Shown here piece after piece: positions 1 through 9,120 of a stretch of DNA of 64,000 bases. The position numbers were made by a program, and so were the translations under genes. The notes below the pieces were generated by a model. It made no database searches. It was not told where the DNA came from and worked only from the letters and a program-made list of their open reading frames with translations. Origin of the DNA: Senegalia massiliensis (GTDB lineage: Bacteria > Bacillota > Clostridia > Tissierellales > SIT17); contig NZ_LR130785.1 in the NCBI RefSeq assembly GCF_900626135.1, positions 218,079 through 282,078 on the forward strand. The letters run 5' to 3'. Numbering within the stretch: the stretch's first letter is position 1; each line of letters starts with the position of its first letter.

Positions 1-627
<627 letters not shown>

Positions 628-711
628 ATAAAATTGTAAATATTTTCTGTGTAATTTTTAGGGTACAATCCTAAATTAATAACATGACTTAAATTAAAAT
701 TTAAGTATAAA

Positions 712-828
712 TCCAGTGACGATAGCGAAGGGGTCACACCTGTTCCCATCTCGAACACAGAAGTTAAGCCCTTCAGCGCTGATGGTACTTAGGTGGTAAC
801 GCCTTGGGAGAGTAGGACGTTGCTGGTT
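712..828 (+). rRNA. 5S ribosomal RNA
   Basis: A typical 5S of about 117 nt. The terminal helix pairs ccagtgac near 713 with gttgctgg at the 3' end, with two G-U pairs. The conserved loop around cgaacacagaagttaag is present. A run of seven T directly follows the closing helix, so the 5S helix plus the T-run probably ends the rrn operon. Confidence 0.95.
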
Positions 829-895
829 TTTTTATGCTCATTTTTAATATTGTAATTGTAAAGAGAATTTAATGTAGAAATAGAAAAAAATAGGG

Positions 896-901
896 TATAA
901 T
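896..901 (+). promoter_or_regulatory. Putative -10 box of the LTA-synthase-like gene
   Basis: TATAAT lies about 45 bases before the start codon, inside an AT-rich stretch. No clear -35 box is visible. Confidence 0.4.
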
Positions 902-946
902 AAAAGATGTAATGTTTTTAATTTATCAAAAATTAAGGAGATAGTC

Positions 947-2836
947 ATGTTTAACATAAATACATCTAAATTAAAACCTATAAAAATGAACAAAATTATA
1001 CTCTTTATGTTTATTTTGTCATTACTGAAAGTATTACTTTTATACATATTTACAATTGAAAAAAATATAATTATTGCATTTATTACTACCATTCCAACTA
1101 TAGCATTTATATATTTATTATTGTTTATTGCTAAGTCTAAAAATATAAAGTTAATAGCTTTTATTGTACATGCTGTTGTTGGAATAATATTATTTGCGGA
1201 TTTAGTATATTATCAATATTATGGATTTTTACCTTCTATCACTATGTTATTATTTGTAGGAAATGTTCCTACAGTATGGAAAAGTATATTTTTTGTATTG
1301 AGACCAATATATTTTTTTATGATAATAGATATAATTCCGTTGGGAATTTATTTAAAAAACAGAAATATAAAATATAATAGATTAAAAATTAGTAGAAAGA
1401 ACATAACAATATCTGTAGTTTCAATACTATTAATAATGTTTTTATCACCTATTTTATTTATAAAAGGAAATACAACTTATGCATATAATAATTACGGTAT
1501 ATTTACATATCATATATATGATGCATATACTCAGTTAACCAATAAGGAGAAAGAAACATTAGCAGATGAAGATTTAAAAAATAAAGTTAAAAACATATCT
1601 AATGATAAAAATGATAAAAAAACAAATAAAAAATATCATGGAATAGCAAAAGGAAAAAATATTATTGTAGTACAATTTGAATCTCTTCAAAACTTTCTTA
1701 TAAATAGAGAATACAATGGTAAGGAAATAACTCCAAATTTAAATAAATTAATATCTAAAGATAGTATGTATTTTAATAACTTTTATCAGCAAGTAGGACC
1801 AGGAAATACCTCAGATGCTGAGTTTGTTATGAGTAATTCATTATATCCAACAAATGATTTATCTATATTTAATCATTATAAAGAAAACTATTATTATTCA
1901 CTTCAAAAGATATTAAAAAAAGAGGGATACTCTACGTATTCTTTTCATGGTAATGATAAAGAGTTTTGGAATAGAGATGAGATGTATCCTAATCTAGGAA
2001 TAGATAACTTTATATCTTTAGAAGATTTTGAATATGATGAAAAAGAAGATCTTATAAATTTAGGTTTAAATGATATGGATTTTTTTGATCAAACGGTAGA
2101 TCATCTAAAAGAAGCAAAAAAACCATTTTATTCAACAGTAATTTCTATAACTAGCCATCATCCATATGATATGCCAGAAGAATTGATAGAAGTAGAATTA
2201 AAAAAAGAACATGAAAACACTATATTTGGAAACTATATACAAAGTATAAATTATGCTGATAAAGCATTTGGAAATTTCATAGAAAAGCTTAAAAAAGAAG
2301 GATTATATGAAGATTCCATTATAGTTTTATATGGTGATCATGCAGGACTTTATCCTACTCGAGCTGAAAATGGAAAAATAATGAGTGAATTTTTAGGCTA
2401 TGAATATCGCTTTGATGAATATATGAATATTCCACTTATAGTTAACTTGCCAGGCAGTGGTATAAAAGAAACAAATGAAATAGTAGGTGGAGAATTAGAT
2501 TTAATGCCTACAATATTGAATCTTACAGGAATAGAAGATAATAAAGGAAAAAGATTTGGTAGAGATTTGTTTAATTCTAAAAAAGGATTTGTATTAAATC
2601 AATATTATGTGCCTTTAGGATCATTTATAGATGATGAGAAAGTTTTTAAGATGTCTAAAGATGGGATATTTGAAAATAGTATGGCTTGGGATAGAAAAAC
2701 AAAAGAACCTATAGATATAGAAGAATGTAGAGAAGGTTATGAAAGAGCTATAAGTGAGTTTAAGGAAAGTCAATTAATATTAGAAAATGATTTAATAGAT
2801 GATATTATAGAAGAACAAGAAAAAAAGGATAATTAA
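947..2836 (+). CDS. LTA synthase family protein (membrane sulfatase-fold phosphoglycerol transferase)
   Basis: A 629-aa protein of the lipoteichoic acid synthase family. These enzymes move glycerol-phosphate units from phosphatidylglycerol to a polymer outside the cell. About five hydrophobic segments fill residues 14-175, followed by an extracellular sulfatase-fold domain. The family's catalytic Thr is at residue 288 in GPGNTSDAEF, the metal Glu at 245 in QFES, and the DH pair at 464-465 in LYGDHAG. All three sites look intact. An AAGGAG ribosome site precedes the ATG. The last codons lie inside a perfect palindrome shared with the convergent gene. Primase, LtaS-type and arabinose-type paralogues cannot be told apart from sequence alone. 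Confidence 0.88.
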   Translation: MFNINTSKLKPIKMNKIILFMFILSLLKVLLLYIFTIEKNIIIAFITTIPTIAFIYLLLFIAKSKNIKLIAFIVHAVVGIILFADLVYYQYYGFLPSITMLLFVGNVPTVWKSIFFVLRPIYFFMIIDIIPLGIYLKNRNIKYNRLKISRKNITISVVSILLIMFLSPILFIKGNTTYAYNNYGIFTYHIYDAYTQLTNKEKETLADEDLKNKVKNISNDKNDKKTNKKYHGIAKGKNIIVVQFESLQNFLINREYNGKEITPNLNKLISKDSMYFNNFYQQVGPGNTSDAEFVMSNSLYPTNDLSIFNHYKENYYYSLQKILKKEGYSTYSFHGNDKEFWNRDEMYPNLGIDNFISLEDFEYDEKEDLINLGLNDMDFFDQTVDHLKEAKKPFYSTVISITSHHPYDMPEELIEVELKKEHENTIFGNYIQSINYADKAFGNFIEKLKKEGLYEDSIIVLYGDHAGLYPTRAENGKIMSEFLGYEYRFDEYMNIPLIVNLPGSGIKETNEIVGGELDLMPTILNLTGIEDNKGKRFGRDLFNSKKGFVLNQYYVPLGSFIDDEKVFKMSKDGIFENSMAWDRKTKEPIDIEECREGYERAISEFKESQLILENDLIDDIIEEQEKKDN

Positions 2837-2857
2837 TTATCCTTTTTTTCTTGTTCT
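2812..2857. terminator. Bidirectional terminator: perfect 46-bp palindrome spanning both stop codons
   Basis: Two 23-base arms are exactly complementary, centred between 2834 and 2835, with A7 and T7 tracts. It terminates both convergent genes. It also encodes their last residues: both proteins end in EQEKKDN, and their TAA stops overlap. Confidence 0.9.
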
Positions 2858-3327
2858 ATTTTTTCTATATTTTTTACCATCATTAAAGGAACATTATGGT
2901 TATGATCTTCATGAGTTTCTTTTAATTCTTTTATAGTACCATTAACTTTCACTTTATCGTAATTTTGAAAACCTTCAGGAATTTTATTATCTTCTGTTTC
3001 AGCTAATATATTAAATAGCATTTCTTCTCCATTGAAAGAATCTATTACCCCTAAAGAAAATTTATCTTCTTCTTCTGTTAAAAAAAATTGTAATTCCATT
3101 GAAACTTCTTTATCTTTATATTGATCTAAATTTTCATGCATATCAATTATTTTTAAAGCAGTCTCATTAGTTACTTCATCTTTTATATCAGGATTTACGT
3201 CTTGAGTCACAGGGGTATTTGATGTAGAAAATGCTGTAGTTATCATATATAATATAGGTGAAAGTATCATTACACTAACTACTATAAGAGCTATTATAGT
3301 ATATGTTTTTTTCTTATTTGGATTCAA
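2833..3327 (-). CDS. Membrane-anchored hypothetical protein with predicted extracytoplasmic domain
   Basis: A 164-aa protein of unknown function. It has one hydrophobic segment near the N-terminus (IIALIVVSVMILSPILYMI), then an acidic, Glu/Asp-rich outer domain of about 120 residues. Alternating beta-type sequence with a KVKVNGTIKEL stretch could fit an OB-like fold, which is a weak inference. A longer reading from TTG at 3345 is unlikely because AGGGAGGT (3342-3335) would lie inside it. That Shine-Dalgarno sits seven bases before the TTG at 3327, which I take as the start. The 3' end overlaps the convergent LTA-synthase-like gene within a palindrome. Confidence 0.7.
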   Translation of the reverse strand: MNPNKKKTYTIIALIVVSVMILSPILYMITTAFSTSNTPVTQDVNPDIKDEVTNETALKIIDMHENLDQYKDKEVSMELQFFLTEEEDKFSLGVIDSFNGEEMLFNILAETEDNKIPEGFQNYDKVKVNGTIKELKETHEDHNHNVPLMMVKNIEKIEQEKKDN

Positions 3328-3518
3328 AGTTTTTACCTCCCTCAATATTTAATAGTATATCATAAATATAAGTTATATACAGATTAAAGTTTTATGTCTT
3401 TATTTTTACAAATACAAGTTGAAACAACAGGATAAATAATATTTTTATGGAAGAGATAGCAAAAACAATATATTATATATTCTACTGAAATAAATAATAT
3501 TCATTAGGAGATGATTTT

Positions 3519-3764
3519 TTGGAAAAGGAAATGTTAGATTTATTACTAGATATGTTAAATGAAGAAAATGAATTAATTGCAGAACAAGATGGAAATATGC
3601 ACTATATTTCTTTAAATGACTTAAAAGATAATAATAAAGAATATATATATATAAATACTAATTCTGAAAAAGTATTCTATTTTAATGAGAGTAATGATAT
3701 AATTAATAAAATTAAGAACTTAGATCTAGATTTTAAAGAACAAAAAAAGGGTAAGGATATTTAA
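3519..3764 (+). CDS. Small acidic hypothetical protein
   Basis: An 81-aa, highly charged soluble protein that I do not recognise. It starts at TTG, eight bases after a TAGGAG site. The N-terminal half is rich in Leu, Glu and Asn and is probably helical (EKEMLDLLLDMLNEENE). The C-terminus is basic. It sits 51 bases before a P-loop protein gene and may share its transcript. No signal peptide or metal motif is visible. Confidence 0.6.
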   Translation: MEKEMLDLLLDMLNEENELIAEQDGNMHYISLNDLKDNNKEYIYINTNSEKVFYFNESNDIINKIKNLDLDFKEQKKGKDI

Positions 3765-3815
3765 AGAACATTTTAATTTAAATTTTTTAAAATTTAATTA
3801 GGAGGGTTAATTTAA

Positions 3816-4229
3816 ATGGTTAAGTTTATTTGTGGAAGAAAAGGTTCTGGAAAAACTAAACAATTAATTAATATGGCAAATGATAGTGCTGAAAATGTTA
3901 CAGGTGGAGTTGTATTTATTGAGGCAACAAATAAGCATTCTTTAGAGTTAAATTATAAAATAAGATATATTAATGCCATGGAGTTCAATATAGATAAAAT
4001 TGATACCTTCTATGGCCTTTTATGTGGTATTGTAGCTAGTGATTATGATGTACAGAAGGTTTATATTGATGGGCTTTATAAAATGATTGAACTTGACTTT
4101 TACCTTTTAGAAAAATTTATAGAATATTTAAAAGTAATAGATAAATATAATGAAACAGAATTTATTATATCTGTAGAATGTGAAAAACAAGATGTACCAG
4201 AAAATATGAAAAAATATTTAGTTAATTAA
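3816..4229 (+). CDS. Small P-loop ATP-binding protein of unknown function
   Basis: A 137-aa protein with a clear Walker A motif, GRKGSGKT, at residues 7-14 and a possible Walker B strand (VYIDGLYKM). It is too short for a typical AAA or ABC ATPase and looks like a single compact P-loop domain. Similar short ATP-binding proteins occur in clostridia without a proven role; this is from memory. AGGAGGGT precedes the ATG. A strong terminator follows, so it ends a short unit with the upstream 81-aa gene. Confidence 0.7.
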   Translation: MVKFICGRKGSGKTKQLINMANDSAENVTGGVVFIEATNKHSLELNYKIRYINAMEFNIDKIDTFYGLLCGIVASDYDVQKVYIDGLYKMIELDFYLLEKFIEYLKVIDKYNETEFIISVECEKQDVPENMKKYLVN

Positions 4230-4231
4230 TT

Positions 4232-4267
4232 TATAAAGCTAAGGATAAATTTATCCTTAGCTTTATA
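4232..4267. terminator. Palindromic terminator after the P-loop gene
   Basis: A perfect 36-bp palindrome centred at 4249/4250, carrying ctaaggat arms and ending in TTTAT. It separates the P-loop gene from niaR. Confidence 0.8.
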
Positions 4268-4274
4268 TGTATGT

Positions 4275-4280
4275 TATAAT
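4275..4280 (+). promoter_or_regulatory. Extended -10 promoter of niaR
   Basis: TGTTATAAT (TATAAT with an upstream TG) stands just after the terminator and 19 bases before the TTG start. The leader would therefore be very short. Confidence 0.5.
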
Positions 4281-4298
4281 GAATTTGAGGTGAATATA

Positions 4299-4814
4299 TT
4301 GGATTCAAATAATAGAAGAAAAAAAATATTAGAATTATTAATAAAAGAAAATAACCCTATAAAAGGTGCTATTATAGCAGAAAAATTTAATGTAAGTAGA
4401 CAAGTAATAGTTCAAGATATAGCAATACTTAGAGCTAAAGGTAAAAAAATAATGGCAACACCTAATGGATATATGATCATAAAATATGAAAATAATTTTT
4501 TAGAAAAAACTATTGTATCAGTTCATAAAGATGATGAAAATATTGAAGAAGAATTAAATATAATTGTAGATTTAGGAGCAAAAGTATTAGATGTTATAGT
4601 AGAGCATCCAGTTTATGGAGAGATTAAAGGGCAACTTATGATTTCTTCAAGAAAAGATGTAAAAGATTTTATAAAAAATATGAAAGAAAATAATGCAAGT
4701 ACTTTAGCAACCCTTACAGAAGGAGTACATATTCATACAATAAGGGTTCCAAATGAAGATGTATTTTCTCAAATAAAAGAAAAATTAAAAGAAAAAAATT
4801 TCTTGCTAGAATGA
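4299..4814 (+). CDS. niaR: NiaR-type transcriptional repressor of niacin/NAD genes
   Basis: A 171-aa regulator with an N-terminal HTH_11 winged helix (FNVSRQVIVQDIAILRAKG) and a C-terminal 3H domain. The three conserved histidine patches are visible as VSVHKDD, VEHPVYGEI and EGVHIHTIRV. Known family members bind nicotinic acid through a metal site and repress niacin uptake and NAD synthesis genes. A GTG at 4290 also reads in frame, but GAGGTG at 4287-4292 is a better ribosome site for the TTG at 4299. The next gene is a PTS-IIC-like membrane protein 67 bases away. A nicotinate phosphoribosyltransferase gene lies at 45184. Confidence 0.88.
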   Translation: MDSNNRRKKILELLIKENNPIKGAIIAEKFNVSRQVIVQDIAILRAKGKKIMATPNGYMIIKYENNFLEKTIVSVHKDDENIEEELNIIVDLGAKVLDVIVEHPVYGEIKGQLMISSRKDVKDFIKNMKENNASTLATLTEGVHIHTIRVPNEDVFSQIKEKLKEKNFLLE

Positions 4815-4835
4815 TTATAAAGTGATATATTTTTA

Positions 4836-4862
4836 AATGTAGTGACAAGACAGCAGTAAATA
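4836..4862 (+). promoter_or_regulatory. Imperfect dyad before the PTS-IIC-like gene, possible NiaR operator
   Basis: The sequence around agtgacaagacagcag has partly symmetric flanks (TxTAxTG ... CAxTAxA). From memory, NiaR sites contain a TGTCTTGACA-like core, and the complement here reads TGTCTTGTCA. Position between niaR and its neighbour makes it a candidate only. Confidence 0.25.
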
Positions 4863-4881
4863 CATTTTAATGGGGGTTATT

Positions 4882-5880
4882 ATGAAAAATTATATTATAA
4901 AAATATTAAATGGAATGGCTCTAGGCTTATTTTCATCTTTAATAATAGGGCTTATATTGAAACAGATAGGTACTTTATTAGAATTAGAAATATTAATAAA
5001 TATGGGAAGTATTGCTCAATTTATGATGGGCCCTGCCATAGGTGCAGCAGTAGCAAGTTCCATAGGAGCACCACCTTTAGGCATATTTGCATCTATTATA
5101 ACAGGTGCCATAGGTGCAGGAACATTTAAAGTTGTAGATGGAACTACATTAATAATAATAGGGGAGCCTGTTGGTGCACTTGTAGCTTCATATATAGGTG
5201 CTGAAATTTCTAAATTAGTAAGTGGTAAAACTAAAGTAGATATTGTATTAATTCCTGCTTTAACTATTATTTCAGGAGGTATAGCAGGTATATATGTAGC
5301 ACCTGTCATATCAAAATTTATGACAGGAATTGGTACAATTATAAATATAGCTACAGAGCAAGATCCTATATCTATGGGAATACTTGTTTCTGTTCTTATG
5401 GGTATAATGTTAACCTTACCTATTAGTAGTGCTGCTATTGCAATATCTTTAGGTCTTTCAGGACTTGCAGCAGGTGCTGCAACAGTAGGTTGTAGTGTAC
5501 AAATGATTGGATTTGCTGTTATAAGTTTTAAAGAGAATGGTATAGGAGGCTTTATTGCTCAAGGATTTGGTACAAGTATGCTTCAAATACCAAATATAAT
5601 TAAAAATCCACGAATTTGGATTCCTCCTATAATAGCTTCAGCAATACTTGGTCCTATATCTACTGTAGTATTTGAAATGCAAAATAATAAATTAGGTGCA
5701 GGTATGGGTACAAGTGGTTTAGTAGGACAATTTGCAACATTAGAAACAATGGGAATGAGTGGAATGATAGGTATATTAGTCTTACACTTTATATTACCAT
5801 CAATAATCACGTTAATAATATCTAGTTGGATGAGAAAGAAAGGATTAATAAAAATTAATGATATGAGAATTGAAAGTTAA
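4882..5880 (+). CDS. PTS_EIIC_2-family membrane protein, possible transporter linked to NiaR
   Basis: A 332-aa, highly hydrophobic protein with about nine to ten membrane segments and many Gly/Ala-rich repeats, including GPAIGAAVASSIGAPP and an IGEPVGALVAS motif. It resembles the PTS IIC type 2 clan found without IIA, IIB or HPr partners, and no PTS phosphorylation domain is present here or nearby. GGGGGT at 4872-4877 suggests the ATG at 4882 rather than the one at 4870. Its place right after niaR suggests a role in niacin or NAD-precursor transport, which is inference only. It may otherwise be a sugar permease or regulator. Confidence 0.7.
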   Translation: MKNYIIKILNGMALGLFSSLIIGLILKQIGTLLELEILINMGSIAQFMMGPAIGAAVASSIGAPPLGIFASIITGAIGAGTFKVVDGTTLIIIGEPVGALVASYIGAEISKLVSGKTKVDIVLIPALTIISGGIAGIYVAPVISKFMTGIGTIINIATEQDPISMGILVSVLMGIMLTLPISSAAIAISLGLSGLAAGAATVGCSVQMIGFAVISFKENGIGGFIAQGFGTSMLQIPNIIKNPRIWIPPIIASAILGPISTVVFEMQNNKLGAGMGTSGLVGQFATLETMGMSGMIGILVLHFILPSIITLIISSWMRKKGLIKINDMRIES

Positions 5881-5934
5881 AAAATTGAATAATATATAAT
5901 TGGGTAGTATAATAATAAGGAAGGGGGTTAAGAA

Positions 5935-8760
5935 TTGAAAAACAAAACAAAATTTATTTTATTTATAGTTGTAGCTATTTTACTAGTATTATTTAGTTCT
6001 TTAACTAGCATTGTAGCTTTTGTAACAGACTATCAATGGTTCAATGAACTTGGATATACTGATACATTTTTAAAGAAATTGACTACACAAATTTCGATAG
6101 GAGTGCCTTTATTTCTAATATTATTCTTTTCGATATATTTTTATTTTATATCTTCCAAAAGAAATTATTATAAAGAGGCGAAAATCACTCCTCCAAAAGG
6201 TGGAGAAAGAAATTTAAATATTGCATTAGGTATAGGCTCTGCACTTGTTTCTCTTCTTGTATCTACAACATTTGCAGGAGGGCTTTGGCTTAACATATTA
6301 CAATTTATAAACTCATCTAAATTTGGATTAAAAGATCCTATATTTAATAATGATGTTGGTCTTTATGTTTTTAATATACCATTATTTAAAGAGATAATAT
6401 CATTAGTTTTATTTTTATTATTTGTTCTAGCTGTATCTACAGTAGTCTTTTATTTATTACTAATTTCTATAAGAAAGCCTAATATAAAAAGACCAGAAAA
6501 TGTATTAGATATGAATAAATTTAAAAATAAACAAACTATTAAAGATATATTAAAGAAAGATATTTTTAAAAAAGCACTTTTAAAAGTAGGTGTATTTGGA
6601 TTTGTAGGATTTGTGATAATAGGTGTAAACTATTATTTAAATACATTTGATTTATTATACTCACCAAGAGGAGTAGCATATGGAGCAAGTTTTACAGACA
6701 TAAATATTACACTTTGGCAATATAGAATAATGGCAGTATTATCATTAATATCTGCTTTTACTATTCTTTATGGGGCATATAAAAGAAAACTAAAAACTGC
6801 TTTATCAGGGCCAGTTTTATTGATAACCATAGGTATACTTGGAACTGTTGCAGGAGGATTAGTTCAACAATTTATAGTAGAACCTGATGAAATTTCAAAA
6901 GAAAGTGAATATATTGGATACAATATAGACATGACTCAAGAAGCATATGGGTTGAAAAATGTTACTCAAAAAGAATTTCCAGTAGAACAAAATTTAACTA
7001 AAGAAGATATAATAAACAATAAAGAAACTATAGAAAATATTCGTATAAATGATTATCAACCATTGAATCAAGTATATAATGAATTACAAGGTATAAGATA
7101 TTATTATAAATTTAATGGGGTAGATACTGATAGATATATGATAGATGGAAAATATACTCAAGTATTTTTATCTGCTAGAGAGATGGATGTTTCTAAGTTA
7201 AAAACTAAAACTTGGATAAATCAACATTTAAAATATACACATGGATATGGTTTTGTATTATCCCCAGTAAATTCAGTAGCTCCAAATGGTCAACCAAATT
7301 TACTTGTTAATAGTATACCACCTGTTACAAGTACAGATTTAAAAATAGAAAGACCAGAGATATATTTTGGAGAAATGACTGATAATTATGCAGTAATAAA
7401 TTCAGATGAACCTGAATTTGACTATCCTAAAGGTTCTGATAATGAAGAAGTCTTTTATGAAGGAACAGCGGGAATAAGTTTAGGTGGAATTAATAGAGTT
7501 CTTTATGCAATAAAAGAAGCAAATTTAAAATTGCTAATATCAAGTAATATAAATAATGATAGTAAGATTATAATAAATAGAAATATAAAAGAAAGAGTAG
7601 AAAAAATAGCACCATTTTTAGAGTATGATGATGATCCATATATTGTTGTAAATCAAGAAGATGGTAAATTATATTGGATGATAGATGCATATACTTCAAC
7701 TTCAAACTTTCCTTATTCACAACCATTTAGTGAAGAAAGTGCAACAAATTATATAAGAAATTCAGTTAAAGTAGTAGTAGATGCTTATAATGGTGATACT
7801 GATTTTTATGTTTTTGACGAAAAGGACCCTATGATAAAAACATATGAAAAAATATTCCCAGGTTTATTTAAGTCATCTGATGAAATGCCAAAAGGAATAT
7901 TTAGTCATATAAGATATCCTGAAAATTTATTTTCTATACAATCAAGGATATATGAAACTTATCATATGGAAAACCCAGTAGTATTTTATAATTCAGAGGA
8001 TGTATGGAATACAGGTGAAGAGATATATATGGGAGAAGAACAACCAATTAAACCTAATTATAAAATGTTTAAATTGCCTGAAGAAGAAGATGTAGAATTT
8101 TTACTTACTGTCCCATATACTCCTGCTACAAAGCCAAATATGACTAGTTTGTTTGTAGCTAGAAATGATGGAGAAGATTATGGAAAGCTTTATTTATACA
8201 GATTTCCAAAAGGTATAACAGTCAATGGACCAATGTTAGTAGAATCAAAAATAAACCAAGATTCAGATATATCACCTCAGCTGACTCTTTGGTCACAAGA
8301 AGGTTCCAATGTACTTCGAGGCAATATAATGACTATACCTATTGAAAATTCTTTATTATATGTAGAGCCAGTATATATTCAAGCAGCAAATGAAAATAAT
8401 ATACCTGAAATGAAAAGAGTAATTGTAGCATATAAAGATCAAATAGTCATGGAAAGAGATCTTGATACTGCTTTATCAAAAATATTTGGAGATATAAATA
8501 AAGAAGAAAGTGAAGATGGAGAAGGAACAGATCCAGACGATGAAGAGCAAACTGACCAAGAAAAACCTGTTGAAGGCTTGGATAATATAGTAAAAGAAGC
8601 TAATAAATTATTTAATAAAGCTAAAAAAGCATCTCAAAATGGTGATTGGGCAAAATATGGTGAATATATAGAGGAATTAGAATCTGTGTTAAACAAACTA
8701 AATCAAAACTTAGGTTCAGATGAACCAAAAGAAGAATCACCATCAGAAGATGTAGAATAA
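5935..8760 (+). CDS. UPF0182 family large membrane protein
   Basis: A 941-aa protein of the UPF0182/COG1615 family; its biochemical function is unknown. About seven membrane segments occupy the first 310 residues, starting with a signal-like helix (residues 7-29) and a YQWFNELGYTDTFLKK loop typical of the family. A large extracellular domain of about 550 residues follows. The tail from about residue 855 is very acidic (ESEDGEGTDPDDEEQ), followed by a helical Lys/Glu segment. Translation starts at TTG, six bases after AAGGGGGT. A possible -10 (agtataat) lies near 5907-5914. No operon partner is evident; the next element is the serS leader. Confidence 0.88.
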   Translation: MKNKTKFILFIVVAILLVLFSSLTSIVAFVTDYQWFNELGYTDTFLKKLTTQISIGVPLFLILFFSIYFYFISSKRNYYKEAKITPPKGGERNLNIALGIGSALVSLLVSTTFAGGLWLNILQFINSSKFGLKDPIFNNDVGLYVFNIPLFKEIISLVLFLLFVLAVSTVVFYLLLISIRKPNIKRPENVLDMNKFKNKQTIKDILKKDIFKKALLKVGVFGFVGFVIIGVNYYLNTFDLLYSPRGVAYGASFTDINITLWQYRIMAVLSLISAFTILYGAYKRKLKTALSGPVLLITIGILGTVAGGLVQQFIVEPDEISKESEYIGYNIDMTQEAYGLKNVTQKEFPVEQNLTKEDIINNKETIENIRINDYQPLNQVYNELQGIRYYYKFNGVDTDRYMIDGKYTQVFLSAREMDVSKLKTKTWINQHLKYTHGYGFVLSPVNSVAPNGQPNLLVNSIPPVTSTDLKIERPEIYFGEMTDNYAVINSDEPEFDYPKGSDNEEVFYEGTAGISLGGINRVLYAIKEANLKLLISSNINNDSKIIINRNIKERVEKIAPFLEYDDDPYIVVNQEDGKLYWMIDAYTSTSNFPYSQPFSEESATNYIRNSVKVVVDAYNGDTDFYVFDEKDPMIKTYEKIFPGLFKSSDEMPKGIFSHIRYPENLFSIQSRIYETYHMENPVVFYNSEDVWNTGEEIYMGEEQPIKPNYKMFKLPEEEDVEFLLTVPYTPATKPNMTSLFVARNDGEDYGKLYLYRFPKGITVNGPMLVESKINQDSDISPQLTLWSQEGSNVLRGNIMTIPIENSLLYVEPVYIQAANENNIPEMKRVIVAYKDQIVMERDLDTALSKIFGDINKEESEDGEGTDPDDEEQTDQEKPVEGLDNIVKEANKLFNKAKKASQNGDWAKYGEYIEELESVLNKLNQNLGSDEPKEESPSEDVE

Positions 8761-8867
8761 AAATTAATTAGTATAATTATCTATAATATAGATATAATAT
8801 ATTAAAAGAATTTAAAAGGCTTGAATAAATATTAAAAATGTGTTATATTTTAAAATAATAAAGTTAT

Positions 8868-9092
8868 ATGCAATTAAGAGACATAGTAAATAATCTTATA
8901 TCTTAAAGAGAGTCGATGGTTGGTGAAAATCGATGATATATATTATTGAATCCACCTCTTAGCATTTTATCTAAAAGATAAACCTTGCACTGGTTAAAGT
9001 GTACTAAGTGGACTGTAAAGTCAACTAGGGTGGCAACGCGGGAATTTTAACCTCTCGTCCCTATCTATATAGATAGAGACGAGAGGTTTTTT
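8868..9092 (+). promoter_or_regulatory. Serine T-box leader riboswitch
   Basis: A tRNA-sensing leader of serS. The T-box core AGGGTGGCAACGCGGG is at 9027-9042. The specifier loop context GAA-TCC-ACC gives a UCC serine codon at 8951-8953. The terminator stem pairs 9051-9059 with 9078-9086, with a further inner helix and a T-run to 9092. The UGGC of the core would pair with a tRNA end GCCA, which matches the G discriminator of tRNA-Ser(GGA) at 47786. Uncharged tRNA-Ser should allow read-through into serS. Confidence 0.93.
9050..9092 (+). terminator. T-box-controlled terminator before serS
   Basis: A long hairpin, cctctcgtc paired with gacgagagg with an inner ctatcta/tagatag helix, followed by six T. 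It competes with the antiterminator formed by the T-box core. Confidence 0.9.
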
Positions 9093-9120
9093 ATCGTTTA
9101 ATAAAAAAGGAGATGAAAAA

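Noticed and set aside
5016-5309. Minus-strand ORFs inside the PTS-IIC-like gene, and similar ones in other genes
   Set aside because: Shadows of strong coding frames; no ribosome sites and no coherent protein features.
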